The position numbers and the translations under genes are program-made. A stretch of DNA of 64,000 nt from an uncultured Lachnospiraceae bacterium. Its GTDB lineage: Bacteria; Bacillota; Clostridia; Lachnospirales; Lachnospiraceae. The stretch's first letter is position 1. Each line of letters begins with the position of its first letter. A model generated the notes under the pieces. It made no database searches, had not been told where the DNA came from, and saw only the letters and a list, made by a program, of their open reading frames with translations. Where the stretch lies: assembly GCA_946614165.1 (NCBI GenBank), contig CAMOGQ010000004.1, forward strand, positions 1 through 64,000. The letters are read 5' to 3'. Positions 9,810 to 20,718 of the stretch are shown piece after piece.

Positions 9810-10928
9810 TTGCTTAAGGAACGCTATATTCTTGCGTCCGAACGCATCCGGGAGATCCCGGAAGAAAAGGGCATGGTGGAAGCATCCTTCGAAGGCTTTT
9901 TTCAGACTCTGGCCCGCCTGATCCTGAATATCCTGGCTCTTACGGAGGCAGGATGTGAGGAAAGGAAGGCGGCCCCGGCAGGAGACCTCTTAAAAGAGAT
10001 CCGCCCCGGCAGCTATGAGAAAAGCTTTGCATGCCCTTCCTTTGCCTGCAGTAAACTGGGAGAGGATCTGGGAAGACCTCTCTCAGTCCTTTATTACGAG
10101 ATTTACGGCATGATCCTGCCGGCCTTTCTGGGAAAAGAGGAGGAAATGCTGATCCGCATGGAACTCTTTCTGGAAATCTATCAGGCTTTTGTGATAGAGT
10201 TCAGAGAAACGGGAGGCGTCCCCGAAGGGAAATATATCACCGGCAAGATCGGCCAGTATCTGGCGGACTATTTCCGGGAGGAGACCCTGCGCCGCCTGCA
10301 GGACCTGTCCTGTGAGGCGGATCCGGGAGAAGAGGAATCTTCTGCATTTTATTCCCTTTCCTCAGTTCTTTCAGAGACGCAGCCTTCCGCCTTACTCTCA
10401 GGCGAAGAGGACATTGAGAGAGCGGCCGCGGTCCTTTCCGGGAAGCTTGCCGGGTCCGCCGCTTCTCCATTTACCTGCGGCCTGGGAATTTCTCTCGGAC
10501 CGGGCAGAATGAAGACCCTTGCCGCCGCCCTGGAAAGGCGGGGGATAAAGGCCATTCCCTACGTGGGAAGGCGGTCTCTTTTTGACCTGCGGGAGGATCT
10601 GTCCGCGCCTTTCTTTCCTCAGGCAGATCCCCGTTTTTATATCGACCACAGGGAGGATCTCGGACTTTTCCTGGACGAATCCCTGCGGACCAGGATCCTT
10701 CAGGCACTGGAAAGCGCCCTTTCCGAAGAAGGGGATGTTCTTTCCTCCTTCGGAGGATGGATCCTTTCAGGGGTAAGAGAAGAAAAGGGACTCCGCCCGG
10801 ACCCCATGGCGGTCAGATACGGAAGGCACCAGAGAAAGCTCCTTTCAGGCCTTCTGGAAAGCTGTGAGGAGAGGATCCGGGAAGCCGGACTTTGCCTCGG
10901 GGAAGAGGACGCCCTGCGGCTCCCTTAA
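9810..10928 (+). CDS. Hypothetical protein, 372 aa
   Basis: Full-length ORF co-directional between pyrE and purE; not recognised. Confidence 0.7.
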   Translation: MLKERYILASERIREIPEEKGMVEASFEGFFQTLARLILNILALTEAGCEERKAAPAGDLLKEIRPGSYEKSFACPSFACSKLGEDLGRPLSVLYYEIYGMILPAFLGKEEEMLIRMELFLEIYQAFVIEFRETGGVPEGKYITGKIGQYLADYFREETLRRLQDLSCEADPGEEESSAFYSLSSVLSETQPSALLSGEEDIERAAAVLSGKLAGSAASPFTCGLGISLGPGRMKTLAAALERRGIKAIPYVGRRSLFDLREDLSAPFFPQADPRFYIDHREDLGLFLDESLRTRILQALESALSEEGDVLSSFGGWILSGVREEKGLRPDPMAVRYGRHQRKLLSGLLESCEERIREAGLCLGEEDALRLP

Positions 10929-11060
10929 GGGAAGCTGGCGTGCCCTGCATCCGTTTTTTTTTTGAAGCGAAAGCTTTTACATACAGCATCACAACACATG
11001 TATCCGGCAGAACAAACAGCAGAAAGACCGGACTGTAAAGGTCCGGAAAGAGAGGTAAAA

Positions 11061-11567
11061 ATGGCATCAGTAGGAATCGTAATGGGAAGTGATTCGGATA
11101 TGGCCGTCATGAGCAAGGCCGCCAAGGTCCTGGATGACTTCGGAATCAGTTATGAAATGCACATCATTTCCGCACACAGAGAACCCGACGTCTTCTTTGA
11201 ATGGGCAAAGGGGGCCGAGGACAGAGGCATTAAGGTCATTATCGCCGGTGCCGGCATGGCAGCTCATCTGCCCGGCATGTGCGCGGCTCTTTTCCCTCTT
11301 CCCGTCATCGGCATTCCCATGCACACCACATCTCTGGGAGGCAGAGACTCCCTCTATTCCATCGTGCAGATGCCCAGCGGCATTCCGGTAGCCACCGTGG
11401 CCATCGGCGGCGGCATGAACGCCGGCCTTCTGGCCGTCAAGATCCTGGCCGTTTCCGATCCCGATCTTCTTAAGAAGATGAAGGATTACCTGAAAGACCA
11501 GAAGGAAGCCGTGGAAGCCAAGGACGCAAAGCTCCAGGAGACAGGCTGGAAGAACTATACTAAGTAA
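11061..11567 (+). CDS. purE: N5-carboxyaminoimidazole ribonucleotide mutase
   Basis: MGSDSDMAVM, SAHREPD, AGAGMAAHLPGM motifs; start chosen at MASVGIVMGSDSD after agagaggtaaaa rather than the upstream in-frame ATG at 10962. Confidence 0.95.
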   Translation: MASVGIVMGSDSDMAVMSKAAKVLDDFGISYEMHIISAHREPDVFFEWAKGAEDRGIKVIIAGAGMAAHLPGMCAALFPLPVIGIPMHTTSLGGRDSLYSIVQMPSGIPVATVAIGGGMNAGLLAVKILAVSDPDLLKKMKDYLKDQKEAVEAKDAKLQETGWKNYTK

Positions 11568-11648
11568 AAAAGCTGACCCTTTAAAGCAGACCTGCCGCCT
11601 GGCGGCAGTCCCCGTAACGAAAACATAAGATTCAGACAGGAGAAATAT

Positions 11649-12674
11649 ATGGATTACAAGAGCGCCGGCGTAGATATCGAAGCCGGATACAAGAGCGTTG
11701 AACTGATGAAGAAGTATGTGAAGGAGACCATGCGTCCCGAGGTCCTGGGCGGCCTTGGGGGCTTTTCCGGAGCATTCTCCCTTGCCGGCATTAAGGACAT
11801 GGAGGATCCGGTCCTCTTATCCGGTACCGACGGCGTGGGCACCAAGCTGAAGCTGGCCTTCCTTATGGACCGGCATGACACCGTGGGTATCGACTGCGTG
11901 GCCATGTGCGTCAACGACGTGGCCTGCGCGGGCGGCGAGCCCCTTTTCTTCCTGGACTATATCGCCTGCGGCAAGAACTATCCCGAGAAGATCGCGGATA
12001 TCGTCAAAGGCGTATGCGAAGGCTGCAACCAGTCCGGCGCGGCCCTGATCGGCGGCGAGACAGCGGAAATGCCCGGCTTCTATCCCGAGGACGAGTATGA
12101 TCTGGCAGGCTTCGCGGTAGGCGTGGCCGACAGAAAGAACATGATCACAGGCGAGAACATCGCAGCAGGCGACGTCCTGGTAGGCATTGCCTCCACCGGC
12201 GTCCACAGCAACGGCTTCTCCCTGGTCCGCAAGGTCTTCGACGTGAACAGGGAAAACCTGCAGGTCTATTACGACGAACTGGGCGAGACTCTTGGCGAAG
12301 CCCTGCTCCGTCCCACCAGGATCTATGTAAAGGCCCTGAAGGCTGTCAAAGAGGCAGGCATCACCGTCAAGGGCTGCAGCCATGTGACAGGCGGCGGCTT
12401 CTACGAGAACATTCCCAGAATGCTGCCCGAAGGCGCAAGAGCCCAGATCAGAAAGGATTCCTATCCCGTTCTGCCTATCTTTAAGCTCCTGCAGAAGACC
12501 GGCAGCATCGAAGAGCACATGATGTACAACACCTTCAACATGGGCATCGGCATGGTCCTGGCTCTGGACGCTGCGGACGCCGAAAAGGCCGTGGCAGCTC
12601 TGGAAGCGGCAGGCGAAAAGGCCTATGTGATCGGTAAGGTCATTGCCGGCGAAAAAGGAGTGGAATTATGCTGA
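11649..12674 (+). CDS. purM: Phosphoribosylformylglycinamidine cyclo-ligase
   Basis: [41 protein letters not shown]. Confidence 0.97.
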   Translation: MDYKSAGVDIEAGYKSVELMKKYVKETMRPEVLGGLGGFSGAFSLAGIKDMEDPVLLSGTDGVGTKLKLAFLMDRHDTVGIDCVAMCVNDVACAGGEPLFFLDYIACGKNYPEKIADIVKGVCEGCNQSGAALIGGETAEMPGFYPEDEYDLAGFAVGVADRKNMITGENIAAGDVLVGIASTGVHSNGFSLVRKVFDVNRENLQVYYDELGETLGEALLRPTRIYVKALKAVKEAGITVKGCSHVTGGGFYENIPRMLPEGARAQIRKDSYPVLPIFKLLQKTGSIEEHMMYNTFNMGIGMVLALDAADAEKAVAALEAAGEKAYVIGKVIAGEKGVELC

Positions 12675-13300
12675 GGCTGGTAGTATGTGTATCCGGCGGC
12701 GGGACAAACCTGCAGGCCATCATCGACGCGATTGCTGACGGCAGGATCCGGAATGCTGAAATCGTCAGAGTCATCAGCAACAACCCCGGCGCCTACGCTC
12801 TTGAGAGGGCGAAAAAGGCCGGCATCGAAGGCGTCTGCGTCTCTCCCAAAAGCTTTGAGACCAGGGACCTCTTCAACGACGCCCTGCTGGAAGCCATAAA
12901 GGAAGCGGATCCGGGCCTGGTGGTCCTGGCAGGTTTCCTGGTGGCCATTCCTCCCCAGGTGGTCAAGGCCTATCCCGGCCAGATCATCAACATCCATCCC
13001 GCCCTCATTCCTTCCTTCTGCGGCAAGGGCTACTACGGACTCAGGGTCCATGAAAGAGCCCTGGAGCGAGGCGTCAAGGTATCCGGCGCCACCTGCCACT
13101 TCGTGGACGAGGGACTGGACTCCGGCCCCATCATCCTGCAGAAGGCAGTGGAGGTAAAGGACGGCGACACCCCCGAGATCCTGCAGAGAAGGATCATGGA
13201 GGAAGCGGAATGGGTCATCATGCCCAGGGCCATCGATCTGATCGCCCAGGGCAGAGTCGTAATCGAAGGCAGAAATACCAGGATCCTTCCTGAGAAGTAA
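12668..13300 (+). CDS. purN: Phosphoribosylglycinamide formyltransferase
   Basis: [35 protein letters not shown]; overlaps purM. Confidence 0.96.
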   Translation: MLRLVVCVSGGGTNLQAIIDAIADGRIRNAEIVRVISNNPGAYALERAKKAGIEGVCVSPKSFETRDLFNDALLEAIKEADPGLVVLAGFLVAIPPQVVKAYPGQIINIHPALIPSFCGKGYYGLRVHERALERGVKVSGATCHFVDEGLDSGPIILQKAVEVKDGDTPEILQRRIMEEAEWVIMPRAIDLIAQGRVVIEGRNTRILPEK

Positions 13301-13314
13301 GTTGGAGGTAGAAA

Positions 13315-14595
13315 ATGAAGGTATTACTTATTGGCGGCGGCGGAAGAGAACATGCCATCGCGGCGTCTCTTGTAAAGAGCCCCAGAGTGGATAAGCTCTA
13401 CTGCGCACCGGGAAACGCCGGCATCGCAAAGATCGCCGAGTGCGTGAACATCGGCACCATGGATTTCGATAAGCTGACACAGTTCGCTCAGGACAATGCC
13501 ATTGATCTGTCCGTCTGCAGCATGGACGATCCCCTCTGCGCCGGCATCGTGGACGCTTTTGAGGCAAAGGGCCTTAAGATCTTCGGGACCAGGGCCAATG
13601 CGGCCATCATCGAGGGCAGCAAGGCCTTCTCCAAGGATCTGATGAAGAAGTACGGCATTCCCACGGCTGCCTACGAGATCTTCTCCGACGCGGACAAGGC
13701 TCTTAAGTATCTGGAGACAGCCTCCTATCCCATCGTCCTCAAGGCCTCCGGCCTGGCTCTTGGCAAGGGCGTTCTGATCTGCAATACCCACGAGGAAGCG
13801 GTGGCAGGCATCGGCGAACTCATGCTGGACAAGAAGTTCGGCACCGCCGGCGACAAGATCGTCATCGAAGAGTTCATGACCGGACGGGAAGTCTCCGTTC
13901 TGGCTTTCGTGGACGGCAGCCACTATAAGCTCATGACCTCCTCTCAGGACCACAAGAGGGCAGGAGACGGCGATACTGGCCTCAATACGGGCGGTATGGG
14001 CACCTTCTCCCCCAGCCCCTTCTATACTCCCGAAGTGGACGCCTACTGCAGAGAGCATATCTATCAGAAGACCGTGGATGCCATGAAGGCGGAGGGAAGG
14101 CCCTTTACCGGCGTTCTCTACTTCGGCCTCATGCTGACACCCAACGGCCCCCGCGTTCTGGAGTACAACACCCGTTTCGGCGATCCCGAGACCCAGGTTG
14201 TGCTGCCCAGAATGAAGACAGACATCGTGGACGTGATGGAAGCCTGCATGAACGGCACCCTGGATCAGATCGAGCTGGAATACGAAGACAACGCGGCAGT
14301 CTGCGTGGTCCTTGCTTCCGGCGGCTATCCCGAAAGCTACGAAAAGGGCAAGGTCATCACAGGGCTTGATACTTTCGACGGAAAGGAAGACTACTTCTGC
14401 TTCCACGCCGGCACAAAGTTCGACGACAGGGGGAACGTCGTCACAAACGGCGGCCGCGTCCTCGGCGTCGTGGCACTGGGAGACGATCTCAAGCAGGCAA
14501 GGGCAAAGGCCTATGAGGCCACTGCATGGGTCAGCTTCGACAAGATGTACAAGAGAAACGACATCGGAAAGGCCCTGGATTCCATCGACCTGTAA
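13315..14595 (+). CDS. purD: Phosphoribosylamine-glycine ligase
   Basis: GGGGREHAIA, VLKASGLALGKGV, ATP-grasp motifs. Confidence 0.97.
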   Translation: MKVLLIGGGGREHAIAASLVKSPRVDKLYCAPGNAGIAKIAECVNIGTMDFDKLTQFAQDNAIDLSVCSMDDPLCAGIVDAFEAKGLKIFGTRANAAIIEGSKAFSKDLMKKYGIPTAAYEIFSDADKALKYLETASYPIVLKASGLALGKGVLICNTHEEAVAGIGELMLDKKFGTAGDKIVIEEFMTGREVSVLAFVDGSHYKLMTSSQDHKRAGDGDTGLNTGGMGTFSPSPFYTPEVDAYCREHIYQKTVDAMKAEGRPFTGVLYFGLMLTPNGPRVLEYNTRFGDPETQVVLPRMKTDIVDVMEACMNGTLDQIELEYEDNAAVCVVLASGGYPESYEKGKVITGLDTFDGKEDYFCFHAGTKFDDRGNVVTNGGRVLGVVALGDDLKQARAKAYEATAWVSFDKMYKRNDIGKALDSIDL

Positions 14596-14752
14596 AAAAT
14601 GTCTGCAAAAATCACAACTATTCCTCCCAAAGGGAAGTAATATTTGTTAATATTACAAAACTTTTGGCTTTTTTCCTGTATTATGCTGTATAATGATTAC
14701 GAGTATATTCTGTTGTATACAGTTTCCTTATCAGCAGAGAATGGAGATCACA

Positions 14753-16183
14753 ATGAAAAACAGAAAGCACAGAAAGATTCTGATCACTCTTCTGATGACC
14801 CTGGTCATCATGATGAGCACATCCCTTTCCGCCCTGGCAGCTACGGTCAAGGCCAACAGCGTAAACCTGCGCAACGCCCCCACTACAGAAGGCAACAACA
14901 TCATCGGTTCCCTGAACAAGGGCGATACGGTTACCATTGTGGACACTGTCAAGGACAAGAAGGGCAACGAATGGTATGAGATCCTGCTGTCCAACGGCAA
15001 CACTGCCTATATCAGCGCGTCCATGGTAGACAACGGCGAGGAAGCCCCTGCGGAGGAGCAGCCTCAGCAGCCTGCCCAGCAGCCTCAGCAGCCCGCCCAG
15101 CAGCAGCCTCAGCAGCCTGCCCAGCAGCAGCCTCAGCAGCCTGCCCAGCAGCAGGAGCAGCAGCCTCAGCAGCAACAGCAGCAGCCTGCCCAGCAGCAGG
15201 AGCAGCAGCCTCAGCAGCAACAGCAGCCCGCTCAGCAGACGCCCGCAGAGCAGACGCAGACCCCTGCGGAGCAGACCCCCGCTGAGCAGACGCCTGCAGA
15301 GCAGACTCCCGCTGAGACCACCACACCCGAAAAGACTCCCGAGCAGATCGCGGCCGAACAGGCGGCAGCCGAGCAGGCAGCGGCAGAAGCCGCAGCCCAG
15401 AACCAGGCTACCATCGACGCGGACAGAAAGGCCAGGATCTCCGCCGAGGATTACGATCCCACCACCGACAAGGAAGCCCGCTACGGCATCCAGTTCCTGG
15501 AGAACAGCGACGGGACAGGACAGTGGTATGTCTATAACTATGATACCGGCAGCAAGGTAGCCATCAGCGACCTGCACCAGCTGGCAGAGCAGGAAACACT
15601 GGCAAGGGACAATGCCGCAAAGGCATCCAGAATGAAGACCATCATCATCATCCTGGTTGTGGCTCTGGTGATCCTCGCTCTCTTCCTCTTATGGTATATC
15701 TTCTTCAACAGAAGCACTCCCGCTGAGACCCGCAAGGCAGCCGAGAAGAGGCTCAGAGCCCGCGAGAGGGACAAGCAGGACGGACTTGACTATCAGGATG
15801 AGACCGATTCCTACGATGACGAACCGGTGGAAGAAGACGAGTACGTCGAGGACGACTATACGGACGACGGCTATGACGAGGACGGCGGAGACGACTTCGA
15901 AAGCGCTGCTCCCGCCGGCAAGGGCGCAGGCGTGAAGGGATTCTTCGGAAACCTGTTTGCCAAAAAGCCCGGCGCGGAAAAGAAGTCCAGAAAGAAAGCG
16001 GCTTCCGAAGAGGACGACTACGACGACTACGATGACCAGGGCGATACGGACGGCGACTATGACGACGGCGGCTACGAAGACGAGTACGTCGAGGACGACT
16101 ACGAGGAAGAGCCCGCACCCCGCCGGTCCAGAAGGACCCTGGACGATGAGGAAGACGACATGGATTATGACTTCATGAAGTAA
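14753..16183 (+). CDS. Secreted/membrane SH3-domain protein with Q/P/A/T low-complexity linker, one TM and acidic Asp/Tyr/Glu-rich C-terminus
   Basis: Signal peptide, SH3b (VKANSVNLRNAPTTEGNNIIGSLNKGDTVTIVD), QQPAQQPQQ and TPAEQ repeats, IIIILVVALVILALFLLWYIFF TM; start set at MKNRKHRKI. Confidence 0.85.
   Translation: MKNRKHRKILITLLMTLVIMMSTSLSALAATVKANSVNLRNAPTTEGNNIIGSLNKGDTVTIVDTVKDKKGNEWYEILLSNGNTAYISASMVDNGEEAPAEEQPQQPAQQPQQPAQQQPQQPAQQQPQQPAQQQEQQPQQQQQQPAQQQEQQPQQQQQPAQQTPAEQTQTPAEQTPAEQTPAEQTPAETTTPEKTPEQIAAEQAAAEQAAAEAAAQNQATIDADRKARISAEDYDPTTDKEARYGIQFLENSDGTGQWYVYNYDTGSKVAISDLHQLAEQETLARDNAAKASRMKTIIIILVVALVILALFLLWYIFFNRSTPAETRKAAEKRLRARERDKQDGLDYQDETDSYDDEPVEEDEYVEDDYTDDGYDEDGGDDFESAAPAGKGAGVKGFFGNLFAKKPGAEKKSRKKAASEEDDYDDYDDQGDTDGDYDDGGYEDEYVEDDYEEEPAPRRSRRTLDDEEDDMDYDFMK
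15050..15335 (+). repeat. Low-complexity/tandem repeat DNA encoding Q/P/A and TPAEQ repeats
   Basis: Repeated cctcagcagcctgcccagcag and cccgctgagcagac units. Confidence 0.9.
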
Positions 16184-16217
16184 TCCTTCCTTCAGCTTCC
16201 ATTCAGCCGAAAAAAAT

Positions 16218-16265
16218 TTGACAGCAAATACCACCTGTTATATTATTTGTATAACAGGTGGTATT
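16218..16265 (+). promoter_or_regulatory. Candidate promoter (TTGACA-N17-TATTAT) overlapping a perfect 16-bp inverted repeat
   Basis: Arms aataccacctgttata (16227-16242) and tataacaggtggtatt (16250-16265), 7-nt loop; TTGACA at 16218. Confidence 0.75.
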
Positions 16266-16328
16266 CTTTTTCCCATATACCGCCTTTGGACCCGTGCATT
16301 TACAAAGTGAAAGGAGAGGTGACGATAA

Positions 16329-16712
16329 ATGCTGATTCATATCGATTTCAACAGTGAAGAAGCAATCTATCAGCAGCTCTGCAATCAGATTATTCTTGGT
16401 ATTGCGACCTGTCAGTTCGAGGACGGTCAGGTCCTGCCTTCGGTCAGGCAGCTGGCCGATGACATAGGTATCAACATGCATACTGTGAATAAGGCTTATA
16501 CAGTGCTGAAACAGGAAGGCTTTGTCAAGGTGGACAGAAGACGGGGCGCCGTCATATCCGTGGACTATGACAAGCAGAGGGCGGAGAAGGCCATTGGCAA
16601 GGATCTCCGGGTCATCCTGGCGGAAGCCATCTGCCGGAATCTGACCAGAGAGGACATCCACAGCCTGGTCGACAGAATCTATGATGAGTATGAAAGGTAT
16701 ATCAATTCGTGA
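16329..16712 (+). CDS. GntR-family (YtrA-like) transcriptional regulator
   Basis: 127 aa; IYQQLCNQIILGIATCQFEDGQVLPSVRQLADDIGINMHTVNKAYTVLKQEGFVKVDRRRGAVI winged helix. Confidence 0.92.
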   Translation: MLIHIDFNSEEAIYQQLCNQIILGIATCQFEDGQVLPSVRQLADDIGINMHTVNKAYTVLKQEGFVKVDRRRGAVISVDYDKQRAEKAIGKDLRVILAEAICRNLTREDIHSLVDRIYDEYERYINS

Positions 16713-19174
16713 AAGATAATTATACTAACAGCGCAAAAGAGGTGCTCCGCCTTGCCCATCTGGCATCCAGGAACAGCGGACAGAACTATACCGGCACCGA
16801 GCATCTTCTCCAGGGCCTGGCCATGGAGAAGGACGGCGTGGCATCCAGAGTCCTTCGGGAGAACGAAGTCACCGCGGAGCAGCTGCAGAAGCTGATCGGA
16901 GAACTGAATATCCAGTCCGGAAACCTGGCCCTCAAGGACCAGGACGGCCTCTCTCCCAGATGCCAGAAGATCCTGCGCATGGCGGCGGCCCAGGCCCAGA
17001 AGTACAAGTCCCAGAAGACAGGAACCGAGCACATGCTGATGGCCATCCTCCTGGAAGGAGACAACGTGGCTGCCAAGCTGATCGAGGCCATGGGCATCAA
17101 TCCCTCCAAAATCTACTTTGAGGTCCTGGCGGCCATAGGAGAGGCTCCCGCCGAGCACAAGGAAGACCTGCAGATGGCAGGCGCCGCCGCCCAGAAACAG
17201 GGCGGTCTTCTGGAACAGTACAGCAGAGACCTGACCCAGCTGGCCAGGGAAGGAAAGCTGGATCCCTGCATCGGCAGAGAGGATGAGATCCGCAGGGTCA
17301 TTCAGATCCTGAGCAGACGGACCAAGAACAACCCCTGCCTGGTGGGCGAGCCCGGCGTGGGCAAGACGGCCATCGTGGAAGGTCTGGCCCAGAGGATCGT
17401 AAGCGGCCAGGTGCCGGATACGGTCAGAGACAGAAGACTTCTGACCCTGGATCTTTCCGGCATGGTGGCAGGCTCCAAGTACAGGGGCGAATTCGAGGAA
17501 AGGATCAAGAAGATCATTGCCGAGGTCATTGCCGACGGCCGCGTTATTCTTTTTGTGGATGAGATCCATACCCTGATCGGGGCAGGCGGAGCGGAGGGCG
17601 CCATCGACGCATCCAACATCCTTAAGCCCTCCCTGGCCAGGGGAGAGATCCAGATGATCGGCGCCACCACCCGCAACGAATACCGTAAATACGTGGAAAA
17701 GGACGCGGCTCTGGAGCGCCGCTTCCAGCCCATTACCGTAGAAGAGCCGGACAGGGACGAAGCCATGACCATCCTGGAGGGAGTGGCCCACAGGTATGAG
17801 GAGTATCATAACGTAAAGATCAGCCCCGAAGCCATTAAGGCGGCGGTGGAGATGTCCGAGCGTTATATCAACGACAGGAATCTGCCGGACAAGGCCATCG
17901 ACGTTATCGACGAAGCCTGCGCGGCAGTCAAGCTGGGCGCGGTGGGCAGGAAGGCCGATCCCGTATCCGACCTGGAAGCAAAGATCCGGGAAGCCGACGA
18001 TGCCATGGCCCAGGCCTTTATTCAGGGCGACGTGGAGGCTGCCAGGGAGAAGAGGATCGAAATGGACCGTCTCCGCAGCCAGCTGGAGAACGTAAAGAAA
18101 AGGCAGGAGAAGACTAAGTCCGACGGCACTCTGACAGTGGAAGCCGAGGATATCGCCTCCGTGATCTCCACCTGGGCCAAGGTCCCCGTGACCAGGCTGA
18201 CGGAGAAGGAGAGCGACCGGCTCATGAAGCTGGAATCCGAGCTCCACAAGAGAGTCATCGGCCAGGAGGAAGCGGTCAAGGCCGTTGCCAGAGCCATCCG
18301 CAGAGGCCGTGTGGGCATGCAGGATCCCAACCGTCCCATCGGTTCCTTCCTTTTCCTGGGCCCTACCGGCGTAGGCAAGACGGAACTGTCCAAGGCCCTG
18401 GCCGAGGTCATGTTCGGATCCCAGGACGATCTGATCCGTGTAGATATGTCCGAATACATGGAGCAGTACGCCGTATCCAAGATCATCGGCTCCGCTCCCG
18501 GCTATGTAGGCTATGAAGAGGGCGGACAGCTGTCCGAGAAGGTCAGGTCCCACCCCTATTCGGTGGTCCTCTTCGATGAGATCGAAAAGGCCCACCACGA
18601 CGTTTTCAATGTCCTTCTGCAGATCCTGGACGAAGGCCACATCACGGATTCCCAGGGCCATAAGGTCAACTTCAAGAACACGGTCATCATCATGACATCC
18701 AACGTGGGCGCCAAGAAGATCATCGAGCCCAAGACCCTGGGCTTTTCGGCGCCTCCCACCAGGGAGTCCACCTATGAAAAGATGAAGGCCGGTGTCATGG
18801 AGGAAGTTCAGAAGATCTTTCGTCCCGAGTTCATCAACCGTATCGACGAGATCCAGGTCTTCCATGCCCTGTCTCCCGAAGAGATGCAGGATATCACGAC
18901 GCTCCTGGCCTCCGACCTGGTGAAGCGGGCAAAGAAGGGGCTTGGCATCGACCTGAGGATCACACCGGCCCTCAAGAAGCACATCGTGGATACCTATTCC
19001 AACGAAAGAATGGGTGCCCGTCCCTTAAAGAGGGCCATCCAGACCGTGATCGAAGATCCGCTGGCAGAGAAGATCCTGTCGGGAGAGATCCCCGCAGGCG
19101 GAGTTGTTTCCGCAGGCTTCAGGGGCGGCGAAGTAACTTTCAGTGTAAAAGAAGACAAGGACAGTGCTGAGTAA
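16709..19174 (+). CDS. clpC: ATP-dependent Clp protease ATP-binding subunit ClpC
   Basis: Clp_N repeats, two AAA+ domains ([34 protein letters not shown]); GTG start overlaps the GntR stop by 4 nt. Confidence 0.95.
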   Translation: MKDNYTNSAKEVLRLAHLASRNSGQNYTGTEHLLQGLAMEKDGVASRVLRENEVTAEQLQKLIGELNIQSGNLALKDQDGLSPRCQKILRMAAAQAQKYKSQKTGTEHMLMAILLEGDNVAAKLIEAMGINPSKIYFEVLAAIGEAPAEHKEDLQMAGAAAQKQGGLLEQYSRDLTQLAREGKLDPCIGREDEIRRVIQILSRRTKNNPCLVGEPGVGKTAIVEGLAQRIVSGQVPDTVRDRRLLTLDLSGMVAGSKYRGEFEERIKKIIAEVIADGRVILFVDEIHTLIGAGGAEGAIDASNILKPSLARGEIQMIGATTRNEYRKYVEKDAALERRFQPITVEEPDRDEAMTILEGVAHRYEEYHNVKISPEAIKAAVEMSERYINDRNLPDKAIDVIDEACAAVKLGAVGRKADPVSDLEAKIREADDAMAQAFIQGDVEAAREKRIEMDRLRSQLENVKKRQEKTKSDGTLTVEAEDIASVISTWAKVPVTRLTEKESDRLMKLESELHKRVIGQEEAVKAVARAIRRGRVGMQDPNRPIGSFLFLGPTGVGKTELSKALAEVMFGSQDDLIRVDMSEYMEQYAVSKIIGSAPGYVGYEEGGQLSEKVRSHPYSVVLFDEIEKAHHDVFNVLLQILDEGHITDSQGHKVNFKNTVIIMTSNVGAKKIIEPKTLGFSAPPTRESTYEKMKAGVMEEVQKIFRPEFINRIDEIQVFHALSPEEMQDITTLLASDLVKRAKKGLGIDLRITPALKKHIVDTYSNERMGARPLKRAIQTVIEDPLAEKILSGEIPAGGVVSAGFRGGEVTFSVKEDKDSAE

Positions 19175-19180
19175 TTAAAA

Positions 19181-20560
19181 ATGGCAGTAAGTAAGAAAAA
19201 GACAGCGTTTTTCTGTCAGGAGTGCGGGTATGAATCCGCCAAATGGGCGGGTCAGTGTCCCTCCTGCAAGGCCTGGAATACCATGGTGGAAGAACCAATC
19301 CGGATCAAATCTCCGGCATCTCCCTCCAAGGGGCTTTCCGGCAGGCGGATGGGGGATATCAAGCGGCCCGTCAGCCTCTCGGCCATAGACGAGGTCTCCG
19401 AGATCCGCTACTCTACGGGCTTCGGGGAGCTGGACCGGGTCCTGGGCGGGGGCATCGTCAAGGGATCCCTGATTCTGGTGGGCGGCGACCCCGGCATCGG
19501 CAAGTCCACCATCCTCCTGCAGACGGCGGGAAAGCTTTCGGCTGCAGGCCACAGTGTCCTCTATGTATCGGGCGAGGAGTCCCTCAGACAGATCAAGCTC
19601 CGGGCCAACCGGATCGGCCAGTTCGACGACAGGCTGAAGTTCATGTGTGAAACTGACCTGGATACCGTTACGGAGATCCTTATGGAGGATAAGCCGGAGT
19701 TTGCGGTGATCGACTCCATCCAGACCATGTATAATTCTTCCGTGGGCTCTGCCCCCGGCAGCGTATCCCAGGTCAGGGAGACCACGGCTGTCCTGCTGCG
19801 CCTGGCCAAGGAGATAGGCATTACCATCTTTATCGTAGGCCACGTCACCAAGGAAGGAACTGTGGCAGGTCCCAGAGTTCTGGAGCACATGGTGGATACG
19901 GTCCTGTATTTTGAGGGCGACCGCTATGCGGCCTACAGGGTCCTGAGGGGGGTCAAGAATCGTTTCGGATCCACCAACGAGATCGGACTCTTCGAAATGG
20001 CAAGAGAGGGCCTCAGGGAAGTCCTGAACCCCTCCGAATATATGCTTTCGGGAAGGCCCCTGGGGGCCAGCGGAAGCGTGATCACCTGCTCTATAGAGGG
20101 GACAAGGCCTCTCCTCACAGAGGTCCAGGCCCTGGTATCCCATACCGGCTATCCCTATCCCAAGCGCCAGGCCACGGGTACCGATACCAACCGTGTGAGC
20201 CTTCTGCTGGCGGTCCTGGAAAAGAGGCTGGGCCTTCACATGTCCGATATGGACGTCTATGTGAATCTGGCGGGGGGTGTCAGGCAGACAGAGCCTGCTC
20301 TGGATCTGGGCATCATTATGGCTGTCCTTTCCAGTTATAAGAACCGGGCCATTGACGAAAAGACCATGGTCTTCGGAGAAGTAGGTCTTTCGGGCGAGGT
20401 CAGATCCGTGACCATGGCGGAGAGCCGGGTCATGGAGGCCTACAAGATGGGCTTTCGGACCTGCATCATGCCGGCCGGCAATACCAGGAAGCTCAAGGTC
20501 CCGGAGGATATGAAGCTGATCGGCATAAAGGGCCTGCAGCAGGTCATGGACTATATCTGA
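19181..20560 (+). CDS. radA: DNA repair protein RadA
   Basis: Zn finger CQECGYESAKWAGQCPSC, GGDPGIGKSTILLQ Walker A, KNRFGSTNEIGLFEM. Confidence 0.96.
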   Translation: MAVSKKKTAFFCQECGYESAKWAGQCPSCKAWNTMVEEPIRIKSPASPSKGLSGRRMGDIKRPVSLSAIDEVSEIRYSTGFGELDRVLGGGIVKGSLILVGGDPGIGKSTILLQTAGKLSAAGHSVLYVSGEESLRQIKLRANRIGQFDDRLKFMCETDLDTVTEILMEDKPEFAVIDSIQTMYNSSVGSAPGSVSQVRETTAVLLRLAKEIGITIFIVGHVTKEGTVAGPRVLEHMVDTVLYFEGDRYAAYRVLRGVKNRFGSTNEIGLFEMAREGLREVLNPSEYMLSGRPLGASGSVITCSIEGTRPLLTEVQALVSHTGYPYPKRQATGTDTNRVSLLLAVLEKRLGLHMSDMDVYVNLAGGVRQTEPALDLGIIMAVLSSYKNRAIDEKTMVFGEVGLSGEVRSVTMAESRVMEAYKMGFRTCIMPAGNTRKLKVPEDMKLIGIKGLQQVMDYI

Positions 20561-20718
20561 CAGAAGAGGTTATCAGACAAGTAAACAGTAAATGCCGTGA
20601 CAGCATGCCGGCGGTATGTCATAATTATGGCAGTGACAGGAAAAGGAAAACTCTGCACAGACATGTGACAGATGATCTGTAAAGACTATGTGCCGGATGG
20701 CACAGAAAAGAGGTAATT

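Noticed and set aside
16679-18982. 767-aa antisense ORF opposite clpC (and similar long antisense ORFs opposite valS, purL, addB, guaB and glnS)
   Set aside because: These are shadow ORFs from high-GC codon bias on the opposite strand of clearly conserved genes; no recognisable domains or RBS.
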